Assembly (NCBI GenBank): GCA_944324345.1
Contig: CALUVT010000001.1
Span: 310,001-374,000, forward strand
From: Candidatus Gastranaerophilales bacterium
GTDB lineage: Bacteria; Cyanobacteriota; Vampirovibrionia; Gastranaerophilales; Gastranaerophilaceae
Direction of reading: 5' to 3'
DNA: 64,000 bases
Of this stretch, positions 50,275 to 59,566 are shown piece after piece (position 1 is the first letter of the stretch; each line of letters begins with the position of its first letter). Below the pieces are notes generated by a model. That model saw nothing but the letters and a program-made list of their open reading frames with translations. It was not told the origin of the DNA and ran no database searches. The translations under genes were made by a program, and so were the position numbers.

Positions 50275-51168
50275 TTGAAAGAAGACAATTATAAATTGCC
50301 CGATAAAATAGCAAAAGATATAAAATTAGCCAAATATGCAGGTTTTTGTTACGGAGTAAAAAGAGCCGTTGAAACAGTAAAAAAGTTGAAGTGCGAAAAC
50401 CCTGACAAAAAAGTTTTTGTCCTGGGTGAATTAATTCATAATGCTCATGTAATTCGTGATCTTGAAAAACTTGGGATAAAGACTTTAAATGAAATTCCTG
50501 AAAAAGGAGAGGGAATTTGCGTTATAAGAAGCCATGGGGAAAGTCCTGAAATTATTGAAAAAATTAAACAGGTAGGATTTGAACCTGTTGATTTGACCTG
50601 CCCTGATGTTAAAAAAGTTCAACAAAAGGCAGTAGAGCTTGCCAAAGAAGGCTATTTTGTTGTTATTGTCGGAAAAGAAGAACACCCTGAAGTTATTGCA
50701 ATAAAAGCTAATGCAAAACTTTGGTCGGATAAAGTAATTGTCGCAGCAAACCCTGAACAGCTAGAACCCTACAAAGAACAAATAAAGAGTCACAAACGTG
50801 TTGGAGTAGTAGTTCAGACAACACAAAGGATTACAACATTAAACTCAATTGTAGAATATTTGACGTCTATTGCAAAAGAGATTCATATCGCAAATACAAT
50901 TTGTCAAAGTACGGCGATGCGTCAGGCGGAGGCAAGAGAACTTGCTCAGGAAAGTGATCTTGTTATAGTTGTGGGTTCCAAAAAAAGTGCAAATACAACA
51001 CATTTGGCAGAGATTTTAAAAGATATTACAAGTACTATTCACATTGAAAATGCTGATGAACTTGCGAATTACAAGGATATAATAGACAGAGCAGTTAAAA
51101 TTTCAATAACAGCCGGAGCATCGACTCCTCAAGATGTTATTGAAGATGTTATCAAAACTTTGAATTAA
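50275..51168 (+). CDS. ispH: 4-hydroxy-3-methylbut-2-enyl diphosphate reductase
   Basis: This 297-residue Fe-S enzyme is the last step of the MEP isoprenoid pathway. The three cluster cysteines are in A-G-F-C-Y-G-V near residue 22, L-T-C-P-D-V near residue 106 and N-T-I-C-Q-S-T near residue 212. G-E-L-I-H-N and R-S-H-G motifs are present, plus S-A-N-T-T-H-L near 242 and T-A-G-A-S-T-P near the end. It starts at TTG with only a weak GCGAG upstream, and no nearer start is in frame. It is followed by rpsA, an order common in several phyla. Confidence 0.95.
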   Translation: MKEDNYKLPDKIAKDIKLAKYAGFCYGVKRAVETVKKLKCENPDKKVFVLGELIHNAHVIRDLEKLGIKTLNEIPEKGEGICVIRSHGESPEIIEKIKQVGFEPVDLTCPDVKKVQQKAVELAKEGYFVVIVGKEEHPEVIAIKANAKLWSDKVIVAANPEQLEPYKEQIKSHKRVGVVVQTTQRITTLNSIVEYLTSIAKEIHIANTICQSTAMRQAEARELAQESDLVIVVGSKKSANTTHLAEILKDITSTIHIENADELANYKDIIDRAVKISITAGASTPQDVIEDVIKTLN

Positions 51169-51195
51169 ATTTATAAAGAAAGGAAAAATAAAATA

Positions 51196-52269
51196 ATGAC
51201 AACAATGGAAAAAACAAATTTAGATGAATTTGAAAGATTATTAGAAGAATCTTTTTCAAAATCTTTTTCTGTAGCTGATATCGTAGAAGGTACAGTTATG
51301 AAAAAAGAAAATGATGGTTACTTAATCAGCGTAAAAGGTGCGAAAACAGAAGCATTTTTGCCTGAAAAAGAAATTTCATCTTCAGAAGGCTCTGAATCAT
51401 TAGAGATTGGTGATGAAAAAGAATTTTATGTATTAAAAGAAGAAAATGACGAAGAAGGTATGGTTCTTTCGTTAAAAAGACTTGCTAATGCTCAGGCTTG
51501 GGCTCAGCTTAATGATGCTAAAATACAAGGTGATACAATTTTGGCAAAAGTTGTTTCAATCGTTAAAGGCGGTGTTCTTGTTGACGTTGCTGATTTAAAA
51601 GGTTTTATCCCATCTTCTCAACTTAGAACGGGCACTCCTTTTGATGGTTTGATTGATACAAAAATTGAAGTAAAAGTTTTAGAAGCTGATCCAAAGAAAA
51701 ATAAACTTATTTTATCTCAGAGACAAGCTGTTGCAGAACAACGTGATCAGGTTGTTGATAATATTTTGTCACAACTTGAAGAGGAACAAATTGTAAAAGG
51801 TGAAGTTGTAAGAATTGCTGATTTTGGTGCTTTTGTTGATATTAACGGCATTGATGGATTACTTCCTATTTCAGAAATTTCTTGGTCAAGAATTAAACAT
51901 CCTTCAGATGTAATTTCGCTTGGAGAAACAATTGAAGTAAAAATTATAAAAATTGATAATGAATTAAAAAGAATTTCATTATCATTAAAGAGAATGGGTG
52001 AAGATCCTTGGCATCAAATCGAAGGCCAGTTTGAAGAAGGACAAGTTATAACTGGAACTGTCAATAAAGTAACAGGTTTTGGAGCATTTATTAACATATT
52101 CCCCGGAGTAGAAGCTTTGTTACCTGTTTCTGAAATGGCAGAAGAAAATGTTAATCCTTTCAATGCATTCAAAGTTGGTGACAGTGTAGAGGTTATGATA
52201 AAGAAATTTACACCTCAAGAACACAGAATTGCTTTGAGTATTAAAGATATTAACAAAGATGCTGAGTAG
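51196..52269 (+). CDS. rpsA: 30S ribosomal protein S1 (four S1 domains)
   Basis: This 357-residue protein has four S1/OB repeats. The first begins V-E-G-T-V-M-K, and the second I-L-A-K-V-V-S-I-V-K-G-G. The third has V-K-G-E-V-V-R-I-A-D-F-G-A-F-V-D-I, and the fourth V-I-T-G-T-V-N-K-V-T-G-F-G-A-F. The short form resembles cyanobacterial and Firmicute S1 rather than the six-domain proteobacterial protein. S1 helps bring structured mRNA to the ribosome. Leaderless mRNAs, apparently frequent here, do not need it in E. coli. AAAGGAAAA precedes the ATG, and a terminator follows. Confidence 0.9.
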   Translation: MTTMEKTNLDEFERLLEESFSKSFSVADIVEGTVMKKENDGYLISVKGAKTEAFLPEKEISSSEGSESLEIGDEKEFYVLKEENDEEGMVLSLKRLANAQAWAQLNDAKIQGDTILAKVVSIVKGGVLVDVADLKGFIPSSQLRTGTPFDGLIDTKIEVKVLEADPKKNKLILSQRQAVAEQRDQVVDNILSQLEEEQIVKGEVVRIADFGAFVDINGIDGLLPISEISWSRIKHPSDVISLGETIEVKIIKIDNELKRISLSLKRMGEDPWHQIEGQFEEGQVITGTVNKVTGFGAFINIFPGVEALLPVSEMAEENVNPFNAFKVGDSVEVMIKKFTPQEHRIALSIKDINKDAE

Positions 52270-52298
52270 CTAGCAGGTTTATATAAACAATAAATTAA

Positions 52299-52338
52299 AA
52301 TAAGGTCAGTTCAGATTTTTGAACCGGCCTTATTTTTT
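52299..52338 (+). terminator. terminator of ispH-rpsA
   Basis: Stem AAATAAGGTCAGTTCA (from 52299) with TGAACCGGCCTTATTT, containing one mismatch and one G-T pair, followed by seven T. It is about 30 nt after rpsA. The convergent sigma gene ends at 52361. Confidence 0.88.
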
Positions 52339-52360
52339 TTATTTTTCTCGATAAGAATAA

Positions 52361-53362
52361 TTACTCTCCAAAGTAATTTTTTAAGCCAACTGCTAATTTT
52401 TTATTTTTACAAAGTTTTTTAAGTTTTGCAATCGCTCTATTTTCAATTTGTCTGATACGTTCTCTTGATACACCGTATTGAGAACCTATTTCATCAAGAG
52501 TTTTCTTTGCACCATTATTGTCAAGCCCGTACCGAAGAATTAGTACATCCCGTTCTTTTGGGCTCAACTGGTTAAGCATTTTTCTTATATCTTCAAATAA
52601 ATTTTCCTGAGAAACTCTGCTGTCAGGAGTTATAGAATCTTCATCAACTATAAAATCGGCAATTTTAGATGAGTCTTCAGAAGAATTTGCAGGTGTTTCC
52701 ATACTTATAGTTGATTGAGCTGATTTTATTATTTGAGTTAATTTATTGACGGGAACCCCCAGTCTGTATGCAATTTCCTGCTTTGTTGGAGAGTGCCCCA
52801 GTTCTGTCGTTAAATCAATTGTAGCACGGCGAATTTTTCCTAAAGATTCAATCATGTGAATTGGCAGTCTTATTATTCTGGCTTTGTCTGCGATAGCTCT
52901 TGTTATTGACTGTTGAATCCACCAAGTTGCGTAAGTAGAAAATTTATAACCTTTTGTATAGTCAAACCTGCTTGCTGCTTTCATTAGTCCCATATTGCCT
53001 TCTTGAATAAGGTCAAGAAAAGATAAACCTCTTCCTATGTATTTTTTTGCGATACTGACTACAAGTCTAAGGTTTGCATTTACCAGTAAATTTTTTGAAA
53101 AATCATCATGTTCTTCATATATTTTTTTTGCTAAATCAAGTTCTTGTTCGGATGATAAAAGCGGGATTTTCCCAATTTGTTGTAGATAAATTCTGACACT
53201 GTCATCTGAATTTACACTCGAAAGATTTTCCTGGACTTTTGGATCTTCAACTGATTCCAACACGTCGTCATCTTCATCCGGAATTTCAATTGAATGAAAA
53301 TCTACATTTTCATCGGATATGTCTTCTGTTAATAGCCCATATTTTTCTAATTCTTTTTTCAT
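52361..53362 (-). CDS. RpoD/SigA-type RNA polymerase sigma factor
   Basis: This 333-residue sigma-70 protein has region 1.2 ([12 protein letters not shown]), region 2 ([27 protein letters not shown]), region 3, and region 4 (L-D-E-I-G[14 protein letters not shown]). Region 1.1 and the non-conserved insert are missing. It therefore looks like a compact primary or cyanobacterial group 2 sigma. Whether it is the only primary sigma cannot be told from the window. The start at 53362 follows AGAGAG; an upstream ATG would lie in the promoter. Confidence 0.92.
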   Translation of the reverse strand: MKKELEKYGLLTEDISDENVDFHSIEIPDEDDDVLESVEDPKVQENLSSVNSDDSVRIYLQQIGKIPLLSSEQELDLAKKIYEEHDDFSKNLLVNANLRLVVSIAKKYIGRGLSFLDLIQEGNMGLMKAASRFDYTKGYKFSTYATWWIQQSITRAIADKARIIRLPIHMIESLGKIRRATIDLTTELGHSPTKQEIAYRLGVPVNKLTQIIKSAQSTISMETPANSSEDSSKIADFIVDEDSITPDSRVSQENLFEDIRKMLNQLSPKERDVLILRYGLDNNGAKKTLDEIGSQYGVSRERIRQIENRAIAKLKKLCKNKKLAVGLKNYFGE

Positions 53363-53428
53363 TGATAAACTCTCTTTTCTAATTTTATAATACTTATTAT
53401 AATAGAATTTTGCAATCAAATATTTGGA

Positions 53429-54169
53429 CTATATTTTTCTTGTAAGTTTTTGTCTTACTGTTTCAAATATAATTGCAGCCAGAGCATTAGAAACATTAAG
53501 GGAATTAAAATCTTTAAGCATAGGTATTTTAACCGTAAAATCAGCCAGTTTAAGAAGAGATTTTGAAACTCCTGCGTGTTCTGCCCCCATGATGATTGCA
53601 AAGTTCATATCATTATAATTAACATCATAATAATTATCTTTTGCGGAGGCATCAGTGGCAACTACCCACCAGTCTGAATTTTTTAAAGCTTGGACAGCAC
53701 TGACAAGACTATTAACTTTTATAATTGGTATATGATTAATTGCTCCTGCACTGGTTTTTTCAACGATTGCGTTTACTTGAACATTTCTTCTTGATGGTAT
53801 GATTATTCCGGAAACTCCTGCACATACACAAGTCCTTATAATTGCTCCAAGATTATGAGAATCTTCTATCCCGTCAAGAATTACAATAGATGACTCTTTA
53901 TGAGGTTTTTCTAAAAATTCATCCAAATCTTCATACTTAACAGGTGATATTTGTGCAATTATGCCCTGATGGTTAAACTCCGCGTAAGGAAGGAATTTTT
54001 CTTTTGCTACAAATTGGAAAACAACACCTCTGGATTTTGCAAGTTCTTTAATTTTATTCAGTTTGCTATCGGAATGGATATTTTTTGAAATTAATATTTT
54101 ATTTATTTCTCTTTCGTTTGAAAGTAGAGCCTCCATTACCGAATTTTTACCAAAGATTATCTCATCCAT
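53429..54169 (-). CDS. rlmB: TrmH/RlmB family 2'-O-ribose RNA methyltransferase
   Basis: This 246-residue SpoU-class methyltransferase has an N-terminal substrate-binding domain (F-G-K-N-S-V-M-E-A-L) and the knot domain with D-G-I-E-D-S-H-N-L-G-A-I-I-R-T near residue 98. I-M-G-A-E-H-A-G near 200 and L-N-V-S-N-A-L-A near the end complete the motifs. RlmB methylates G2251 of 23S rRNA in E. coli; the exact target here is inferred. It overlaps nadA by one base (TAATG), so it is translationally coupled. Confidence 0.92.
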   Translation of the reverse strand: MDEIIFGKNSVMEALLSNEREINKILISKNIHSDSKLNKIKELAKSRGVVFQFVAKEKFLPYAEFNHQGIIAQISPVKYEDLDEFLEKPHKESSIVILDGIEDSHNLGAIIRTCVCAGVSGIIIPSRRNVQVNAIVEKTSAGAINHIPIIKVNSLVSAVQALKNSDWWVVATDASAKDNYYDVNYNDMNFAIIMGAEHAGVSKSLLKLADFTVKIPMLKDFNSLNVSNALAAIIFETVRQKLTRKI

Positions 54170-55092
54170 TAGTTTGCAGCTCCGTTTTTTGAAATATCAA
54201 GCATTCTCTCAATGCATTTTAGTGCTTTTTGTGAAATTTCTCTATTTACTTCTATTTCATAGGTTTCGTTATTTAAAGAATTGTAGATATCTTGAAGAGA
54301 GTTCAGTTTCATACTCCTGCAGACAAGGTTTTCTTTTATTATAACAAATTCCTTTTGCGGGTAATCGCGTCTTAGTCTGTCAACAACCCCTTTTTCTGTG
54401 GCAATTATGAATTTTTTATCAGAACTGTTTTTTACAAAATTCATAATTCCTGTGGTGCTTCCGACAAAATCAGCCTGAGAAGTAATTACTTCTTGACATT
54501 CAGGATGTGCAAGAAGTTTGATATTAGGATTTGCTCGTTTTACATTCAATACATCTTCGATCGTTATGTTATGGTGTATTGGACAATATCCGTCATAAGT
54601 AATGACAGTTGTGTTTGCAAGATGTTTTTCAACCCATCTGCCAAGGTTTTTGTCAGGTAAAAACAAAACTTTTTCAGATTTTAGGCTGTCAACTATTTTT
54701 ATTGCATTTGAACTTGTGCAGCAAATATCGCATTCTGATTTAACTTCAGCGGTTGAATTTATATAGCAAACTGTAGGTATATTCGGATATTTGTGTTTAA
54801 AATCTTTAAGTTGCTCCAAATTTATCATATCAGCCATTTCACATCCTGCATTAATATTTGGGAGTAAAACTTTTTTGTCAGGGCAAAGAATTTTTGCTGT
54901 TTGGGCCATAAAATATACACCGGCGAACAGTATAATTTTTGCATTCGTTTTTGATGCCATTTGGCTTAAATAAAGAGAATCCCCGACAAAATCAGCCACT
55001 TCATCTATTTCAGCATTCTGATAACAGTGTGCTAGTATTACCGCGTTTTTGTCTTTTTTAAGTTTAATAATCTTGTCAACAAGCTCTTTCAT
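54169..55092 (-). CDS. nadA: quinolinate synthase
   Basis: This 307-residue Fe-S enzyme makes quinolinate from iminoaspartate and DHAP in NAD synthesis. Motifs are A-H-C-Y-Q-N near residue 20, D-F-V-G-D-S-L near residue 34, G-V-Y-F-M-A-Q-T-A, N-I-N-A-G-C-E-M-A-D near residue 82, Y-I-N-S-T-A-E-V-K, C-C-T-S-S-N-A and H-P-E-C-Q. The usual N-P-x-A-G-C is here N-I-N-A-G-C. Neither nadB nor nadC is adjacent, but nadK is in the window. The start follows GGAG by 11 bases. Confidence 0.95.
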   Translation of the reverse strand: MKELVDKIIKLKKDKNAVILAHCYQNAEIDEVADFVGDSLYLSQMASKTNAKIILFAGVYFMAQTAKILCPDKKVLLPNINAGCEMADMINLEQLKDFKHKYPNIPTVCYINSTAEVKSECDICCTSSNAIKIVDSLKSEKVLFLPDKNLGRWVEKHLANTTVITYDGYCPIHHNITIEDVLNVKRANPNIKLLAHPECQEVITSQADFVGSTTGIMNFVKNSSDKKFIIATEKGVVDRLRRDYPQKEFVIIKENLVCRSMKLNSLQDIYNSLNNETYEIEVNREISQKALKCIERMLDISKNGAAN

Positions 55093-55134
55093 ACGGGGAA
55101 ATTCTCCTACATTTAGTGTAAATTTATGTTAAAT

Positions 55135-55164
55135 TTGCATACTTTGTAAAATATATTGTATAAT
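55135..55164 (+). promoter_or_regulatory. promoter of the pilMN-pilO operon
   Basis: TTGCAT (55135-55140), an 18-nt spacer and TATAAT (55159-55164). A GGAG at 55174 is 22 nt from the ATG at 55200, too far for a normal Shine-Dalgarno, and no nearer start codon is in frame. Confidence 0.55.
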
Positions 55165-55199
55165 AAAAATACTGGAGAGCAAATAACAAAAAAATTATT

Positions 55200-56879
55200 A
55201 TGGATTTAAATAGTATACTGTCACAATTAGGAATGGGTGGAGGTAAGGAAGTTGTTTATTTGTCCGTTACCCCAGGTGTTGGTTTGGAACTTATTCAAGT
55301 CGATGCTTCTGCTCGTTCTGTCAAAAACTATTCTTACCGTCCGTTAGAATACAATGAATCGCTTAGAGAAATTGCTAGTATTGACGAATTTAAAAATGCT
55401 GCAGAAGAATTGTTTTCGGAGTTAAAAATTGCTCCGAAGAGTAATGTCGTTGTGAATTTGCCTATGGTTCTCTTTGGTAGCAAAGATTTACCAATATTAC
55501 TTGCTGATGACGCGGTAACTGAAGCATTAACATCAGAAGTTGAACAGTCTTATATCTTTAAAAGATTTGAGCCTGCAGTAAGCTGGTGTGATTCTGCGAT
55601 GGGACAATCCGGTGACACCAGAAAATTGTATTATTCGGCTATTCAGAAAAATGTTGTAGATGATATCAAAAATGCTTTGACAGAACTAGGAGTAAATCTT
55701 GTTGGCGTTGAGATGTCATTGACTTCTATATTAAAGGCTTTGGCATTTACCGGTCTTGCTGAAGAACAGATGAAGGAAAATGTTTCCTGGAATTTGATGT
55801 TGATAAATCAAAACGGTTATTCTATTTGTTCTTTGGTCGGAAAAAATATTGTTGAATATTATGAAGAACCTCTTGCTATAAAGTCTTTTGAAGGTGATGA
55901 AATTTATAATGCAATCAATGCTTCCGCTCAAATTACTCTGATGAGTTATCCGGCAAGTTTCCTTTACATTATATCTACTACAGATATGGTTAGTGCTGAG
56001 CTTTTGTCTAAGCGTATGCATGTCGATGGTATTGTAAAATATTATGATAATAACGATTTTAAAAGAGATAATCCTTTACCTGTAAGTCTTGAGGTTATTG
56101 AAGAGACTTCGCATAAAATAAGTTTAGAAGCAATTGGTGTTGGGGCTGGTTCGTCTGTCAATATGCCAATAAAATTTAATTTTTTAGCTTCCTCTTCAGA
56201 GACAGGTATTGATGACCCTGATGAACCTTTCCATGTTGAACTTGGTTCTTATGAGTTTGATATATCTCCAAATGCAGCTAGAAATATCTCTTTGGTTGTT
56301 TCAGTATTGGCATTGATACCAGTTCTTGCAGTTTTTTTAATAGTGCCTATGATTGCCAAACAAAAACAAACTCAATTGGATTCTGTTAATTCAAAACTAG
56401 AGCAGACAAATGCAGAAATAAAAAGAATTCAAGAGGAGCAAAATAAATTAAATGATTTTGATGCAAATGCTGAGATTAAAAAAGTTTTGGGATATAATCG
56501 TTCAAAGCTTTTGTCGTATATTGCACTGGGAGAATCTGTTCCAAAGAGTTTGTGGGTAACTTATTTTACTGCACAAGATGATGGCAAGATTGATATAAAG
56601 GGAGATTCGGAGAATGTTGAGGATATATATACATTTTTCAAAAACATGAAGGATTCTCTAATCAATACCAAATTAAGACTTCATAAATTGGAGATGAAGA
56701 CAAATTCAATTGATGAGGCTGTGACTATTGATCCTAACCAACCAACGGATTATGAATTTGAAATAACAAATATGACGGATTCTGAGGTTAATTCTTTGAC
56801 AAGTGGTTCAGATAAGAAAACTGATGATAAAAAGAGTGATGCAAAGCAAACTCAAGCACCCAAAGCGAAAACAAAGTAA
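55200..56879 (+). CDS. PilM-PilN fusion, type IV pilus inner-membrane assembly protein
   Basis: This 559-residue protein has an actin-like PilM-type domain at residues about 1-350 (V-Y-L-S-V-T-P-G-V-G-L, N-V-V-V-N-L-P, V-E-Q-S-Y-I-F, and L-L-S-K-R-M-H-V-D-G). The segment N-I-S-L-V-V-S-V-L-A-L-I-P-V-L is a membrane helix at about 360-382, followed by a coiled coil and a PilN-like alpha/beta domain (P-K-S-L-W-V-T-Y-F-T-A, I-K-G-D-S-E-N-V-E-D-I-Y-T-F). PilM and PilN usually are separate proteins whose contact transmits motor movement. Here they form one chain. The C-terminus is Lys/Asp-rich. The PilO gene follows. Confidence 0.75.
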   Translation: MDLNSILSQLGMGGGKEVVYLSVTPGVGLELIQVDASARSVKNYSYRPLEYNESLREIASIDEFKNAAEELFSELKIAPKSNVVVNLPMVLFGSKDLPILLADDAVTEALTSEVEQSYIFKRFEPAVSWCDSAMGQSGDTRKLYYSAIQKNVVDDIKNALTELGVNLVGVEMSLTSILKALAFTGLAEEQMKENVSWNLMLINQNGYSICSLVGKNIVEYYEEPLAIKSFEGDEIYNAINASAQITLMSYPASFLYIISTTDMVSAELLSKRMHVDGIVKYYDNNDFKRDNPLPVSLEVIEETSHKISLEAIGVGAGSSVNMPIKFNFLASSSETGIDDPDEPFHVELGSYEFDISPNAARNISLVVSVLALIPVLAVFLIVPMIAKQKQTQLDSVNSKLEQTNAEIKRIQEEQNKLNDFDANAEIKKVLGYNRSKLLSYIALGESVPKSLWVTYFTAQDDGKIDIKGDSENVEDIYTFFKNMKDSLINTKLRLHKLEMKTNSIDEAVTIDPNQPTDYEFEITNMTDSEVNSLTSGSDKKTDDKKSDAKQTQAPKAKTK

Positions 56880-56909
56880 GTAAAAATTACAACAGATAGG
56901 AACGTATCG

Positions 56910-57632
56910 GTGGAAAAGTATAATATATATTTTAAAAAGTTTCAAATAGCAATATTAATTCTTGCAGCAGCAGTTTTTGCTATTATTTTTCTTATATATA
57001 AAACAGTTCCTGAAGTTCAAAAGATTATCGATATTCAAGAGCAGCAAAAAACTCAATCTACGGCATTGGCTGATGCAGAAAGAAAACTAGCAGGTTTGCG
57101 TGCAGACACTGAAAGAAGAAAAATCGAAAACGAGAATTTGCCGAAGCAGTTCTTCAAACCCGTTAACATGGGTTTGGATACTGAGGCTGCTATTTCTGAA
57201 GAATTTGGGGAAATTTTACAGTTAATAAGAGAAAATAAGATAAAGACACGTTCTATTGTTTATGAATATGATCCGAAGGATGATAATTTCGTAAAAAATG
57301 TTCCGGAAAAATACCAAGTTTGCCGTATTACAGCGGAAATGATTGCTAATTACGGCAATTTTGAAAATTTTTTAAGAGATTTGTATAAGCATGATCACTA
57401 TTTGGAAATTGAAAAAATTGAAGTATTGCCTTACGAAAAAAATAAGAAAATATTGCTTATCAATCTGAAGCTCAAATTGTATGCACAAAGAGATCCTTCA
57501 ACATATATTCCTCCGGCAGCTCCTGCTGATGATTCCGCTAAAGATGGTGCTGCAGCAGGTAAGGGACAGAAAGTTCCTTCTCCTCAAAAGGTTGATACAA
57601 CAGGAGGGGTTTCTCCTGAGGCTGCTCAATAG
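56910..57632 (+). CDS. pilO: PilO-like type IV pilus assembly protein
   Basis: This 240-residue bitopic protein has a membrane helix at about residues 11-31, a coiled coil at about 40-75 and a PilO-like ferredoxin fold (V-C-R-I-T-A-E-M-I-A-N-Y-G-N-F-E-N-F-L-R-D-L, Y-L-E-I-E-K-I-E-V-L). The C-terminus is Ala/Pro-rich. PilO pairs with PilN in the periplasm. Identity rests on topology, the G-N-F-E-N-F-L motif and position after PilMN. It starts at GTG with AGGA upstream. Confidence 0.72.
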   Translation: MEKYNIYFKKFQIAILILAAAVFAIIFLIYKTVPEVQKIIDIQEQQKTQSTALADAERKLAGLRADTERRKIENENLPKQFFKPVNMGLDTEAAISEEFGEILQLIRENKIKTRSIVYEYDPKDDNFVKNVPEKYQVCRITAEMIANYGNFENFLRDLYKHDHYLEIEKIEVLPYEKNKKILLINLKLKLYAQRDPSTYIPPAAPADDSAKDGAAAGKGQKVPSPQKVDTTGGVSPEAAQ

Positions 57633-57635
57633 CTT

Positions 57636-58493
57636 TTATTGAAACAGGTTGTAATTTATCCCGAATAATTTGTCTTTGTTTTTAATACATGTTGCACAAA
57701 ATGGAGTTTCCAGTGAATTGTGCTTTGCGAAATCTTTGAAATCGGAGCCGCATCTTCCTCTGTGGTCGTTTGCCAAAAACGGACAGCTGTAAACCCCTTT
57801 TGAAGTCAAAATTCTGCCATATTCACAATCAAGACTGTTCCAATGTTCTGTTGGTAAATCTTCAAATGGCGAATTTTTGTCATAGAATAAATTTATTGTA
57901 AAATTACTGTCTTTGGCGTTAAATCCTGCTTTAAGGCATATTTGTTTAAATTCATTAAGTAAAACTTTTCTATCTTCATTGTAATAGTTTGTTATGCATA
58001 TTATTGGGTTAAATCCGTATTTTACCAAACTTTTTATGGCATGAATGCTCTGTCTGTAAGAGGCTCGACCTCTTATGTCGTCATTTTTAATTTCATTGTA
58101 GTGGTCTATGCTTAGTTTAAAAATTATTTCAAAGGAACTCTCTTCTTCAACGCGTTTTAAAAAGCGAACTTTTTTCTCATTTATAAATGTACCGTTTGTA
58201 AAAATACAAACGTTTGAACGTTTTAGGCAGGATCTTAATATTGTATTAAAGTCCGGATGAGTCATTGGTTCTGCCCCTGTCAGGTAGATGCATTCAATGT
58301 TTTCATTTTTTGTATCGGACAGGGCATCTTTAATTACATCCAAAGAAATAAAGTCTTTTATATTTTTGCTTAGCGGAAAGTCTATGTAGCAATGTTTACA
58401 GTGTTGATTACAATTTTTTTCAGTTAACTCTATAAAAAGATTGTTAAGCTCTTTAAGTTTGCAGGCTGGTGTTTGGAAAATAGCATTTTTCAT
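57636..58493 (-). CDS. radical SAM protein with C-terminal Cys cluster
   Basis: This 285-residue protein has a radical SAM core with C28-x3-C32-x2-C35, then G-A-E-P near residue 95 and I-F-T-N-G-T near 117. The C-terminal part has further cysteines (C-E-Y-G, S-C-P-F-L, G-R-C-G, F-C-A-T-C), like a SPASM/twitch auxiliary cluster. Such enzymes often modify peptides or activate sulfatases, but no precursor peptide or sulfatase is adjacent. Substrate unknown. AGAGGAG precedes the ATG. It is convergent with pilO, 3 nt apart. Confidence 0.82.
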   Translation of the reverse strand: MKNAIFQTPACKLKELNNLFIELTEKNCNQHCKHCYIDFPLSKNIKDFISLDVIKDALSDTKNENIECIYLTGAEPMTHPDFNTILRSCLKRSNVCIFTNGTFINEKKVRFLKRVEEESSFEIIFKLSIDHYNEIKNDDIRGRASYRQSIHAIKSLVKYGFNPIICITNYYNEDRKVLLNEFKQICLKAGFNAKDSNFTINLFYDKNSPFEDLPTEHWNSLDCEYGRILTSKGVYSCPFLANDHRGRCGSDFKDFAKHNSLETPFCATCIKNKDKLFGINYNLFQ

Positions 58494-58568
58494 ATAATAT
58501 CAACTCCTCTATGATTTATTGATATTTTATGGTTGTAAATATTAAAAAGAAATTCTCCTGTAGGGTAA

Positions 58569-58883
58569 TTATTTTTGAAAATCTTCGGGCTTTTTGTCTT
58601 CCAGCCACTTACTCATTATATAGTGCTCGTAGCTTTGAGCATAATTGTATAGAGCTTTTAGTAATATTCTGCCACTTTCAGATTTGCCGACAATCAAAAA
58701 GTCGCCAGAATTATTTTTGGCCAACATAATTTCTTTGTGCACAATTTTATCAACGTGATTTTTAGGATTTTTGTTTATGACAATGTCTATCCATTCACAT
58801 AAAAGTTTTGTTGAAGTGGTTTTGTTATTTATTATTTCATCTGTTTTAGACTGAATATATTTTGAAAATTCTTTTAATATCAT
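58569..58883 (-). CDS. hypothetical protein coupled to comF
   Basis: This helical 104-residue protein has no recognised family (I-L-K-E-F-S-K-Y-I-Q-S-K, K-L-L-C-E-W-I-D-I, Y-A-Q-S-Y-E-H-Y-I-M-S-K-W). The ATG at 58883 lies one base after the comF stop codon, so it is translated with comF. No signal peptide or metal motif is seen. Confidence 0.6.
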   Translation of the reverse strand: MILKEFSKYIQSKTDEIINNKTTSTKLLCEWIDIVINKNPKNHVDKIVHKEIMLAKNNSGDFLIVGKSESGRILLKALYNYAQSYEHYIMSKWLEDKKPEDFQK

Positions 58884-58884
58884 T

Positions 58885-59532
58885 TTAACTCTCAAACGGT
58901 GTGGTTGCTGCAAGACAGATAATATTATTTATTCCGTGCTTGTTGAATTCTTTTATCATTTCTTCAAACGTAGAACCCGTTGTACAAATATCATCTATAA
59001 GTAAAATAGTTTTTCCTCCGTAGTTTTCTTTATGAACTTTAAATGCATTTGATAGATTTTTTATTCTTTCGTTGCGTTTAAGTTTGTATTGAGGTTTGGT
59101 ATCTTTAATTCTTTCTATAAGGTTTTTATTAAAAGTGTTTGAAGTTAGTTTACAAAATTCTTCTCCGACTAAATTCATGTGATTGTACTTTCTTTTCTTC
59201 TCTCTTTTTATATATATCGGAACCGGAACGACTTCAAAAGTTTCTTTATCATTAATTTTTTCAAAATATTCTGCCATGAATTTTGCAAGAAAAAAGGCTA
59301 AATCCCTTTGATTGTGGTATTTTAACCCTCTTATAAGTTTTTGTAATTCTTTTGAATAAACTCCTGCACAATAAACATTTTTACCCTCAACAATTCGGTT
59401 TACTTTTACAGGTAAATGTTCAAGTTTCTCGTAGCATTTGGAGCACATTCTCACTGCTTCTTTAGAGCTTTTACAAAAATAACACTTCTTTTTATAAATC
59501 CAATCAAGAATATTCTCAAAAAATTTCTGCAT
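58885..59532 (-). CDS. comF: ComF family phosphoribosyltransferase-like protein
   Basis: This protein of about 215 residues has an N-terminal zinc finger (C-Y-F-C near residue 15 and C-S-K-C near 30). A PRTase domain follows, with P-V-P-I-Y, the Y-N-H-M-N segment and the PRPP loop L-L-I-D-D-I-C-T-T-G-S-T. ComF works in uptake of transforming DNA, with PriA and other helicases as partners; type IV pilus genes are nearby. The ATG at 59532 is six bases after TATAAT (59539-59544) with no Shine-Dalgarno, so it is probably leaderless. Confidence 0.9.
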   Translation of the reverse strand: MQKFFENILDWIYKKKCYFCKSSKEAVRMCSKCYEKLEHLPVKVNRIVEGKNVYCAGVYSKELQKLIRGLKYHNQRDLAFFLAKFMAEYFEKINDKETFEVVPVPIYIKREKKRKYNHMNLVGEEFCKLTSNTFNKNLIERIKDTKPQYKLKRNERIKNLSNAFKVHKENYGGKTILLIDDICTTGSTFEEMIKEFNKHGINNIICLAATTPFES

Positions 59533-59566
59533 AACAAGATTATATAACAAATATGATAAAAGCTTC

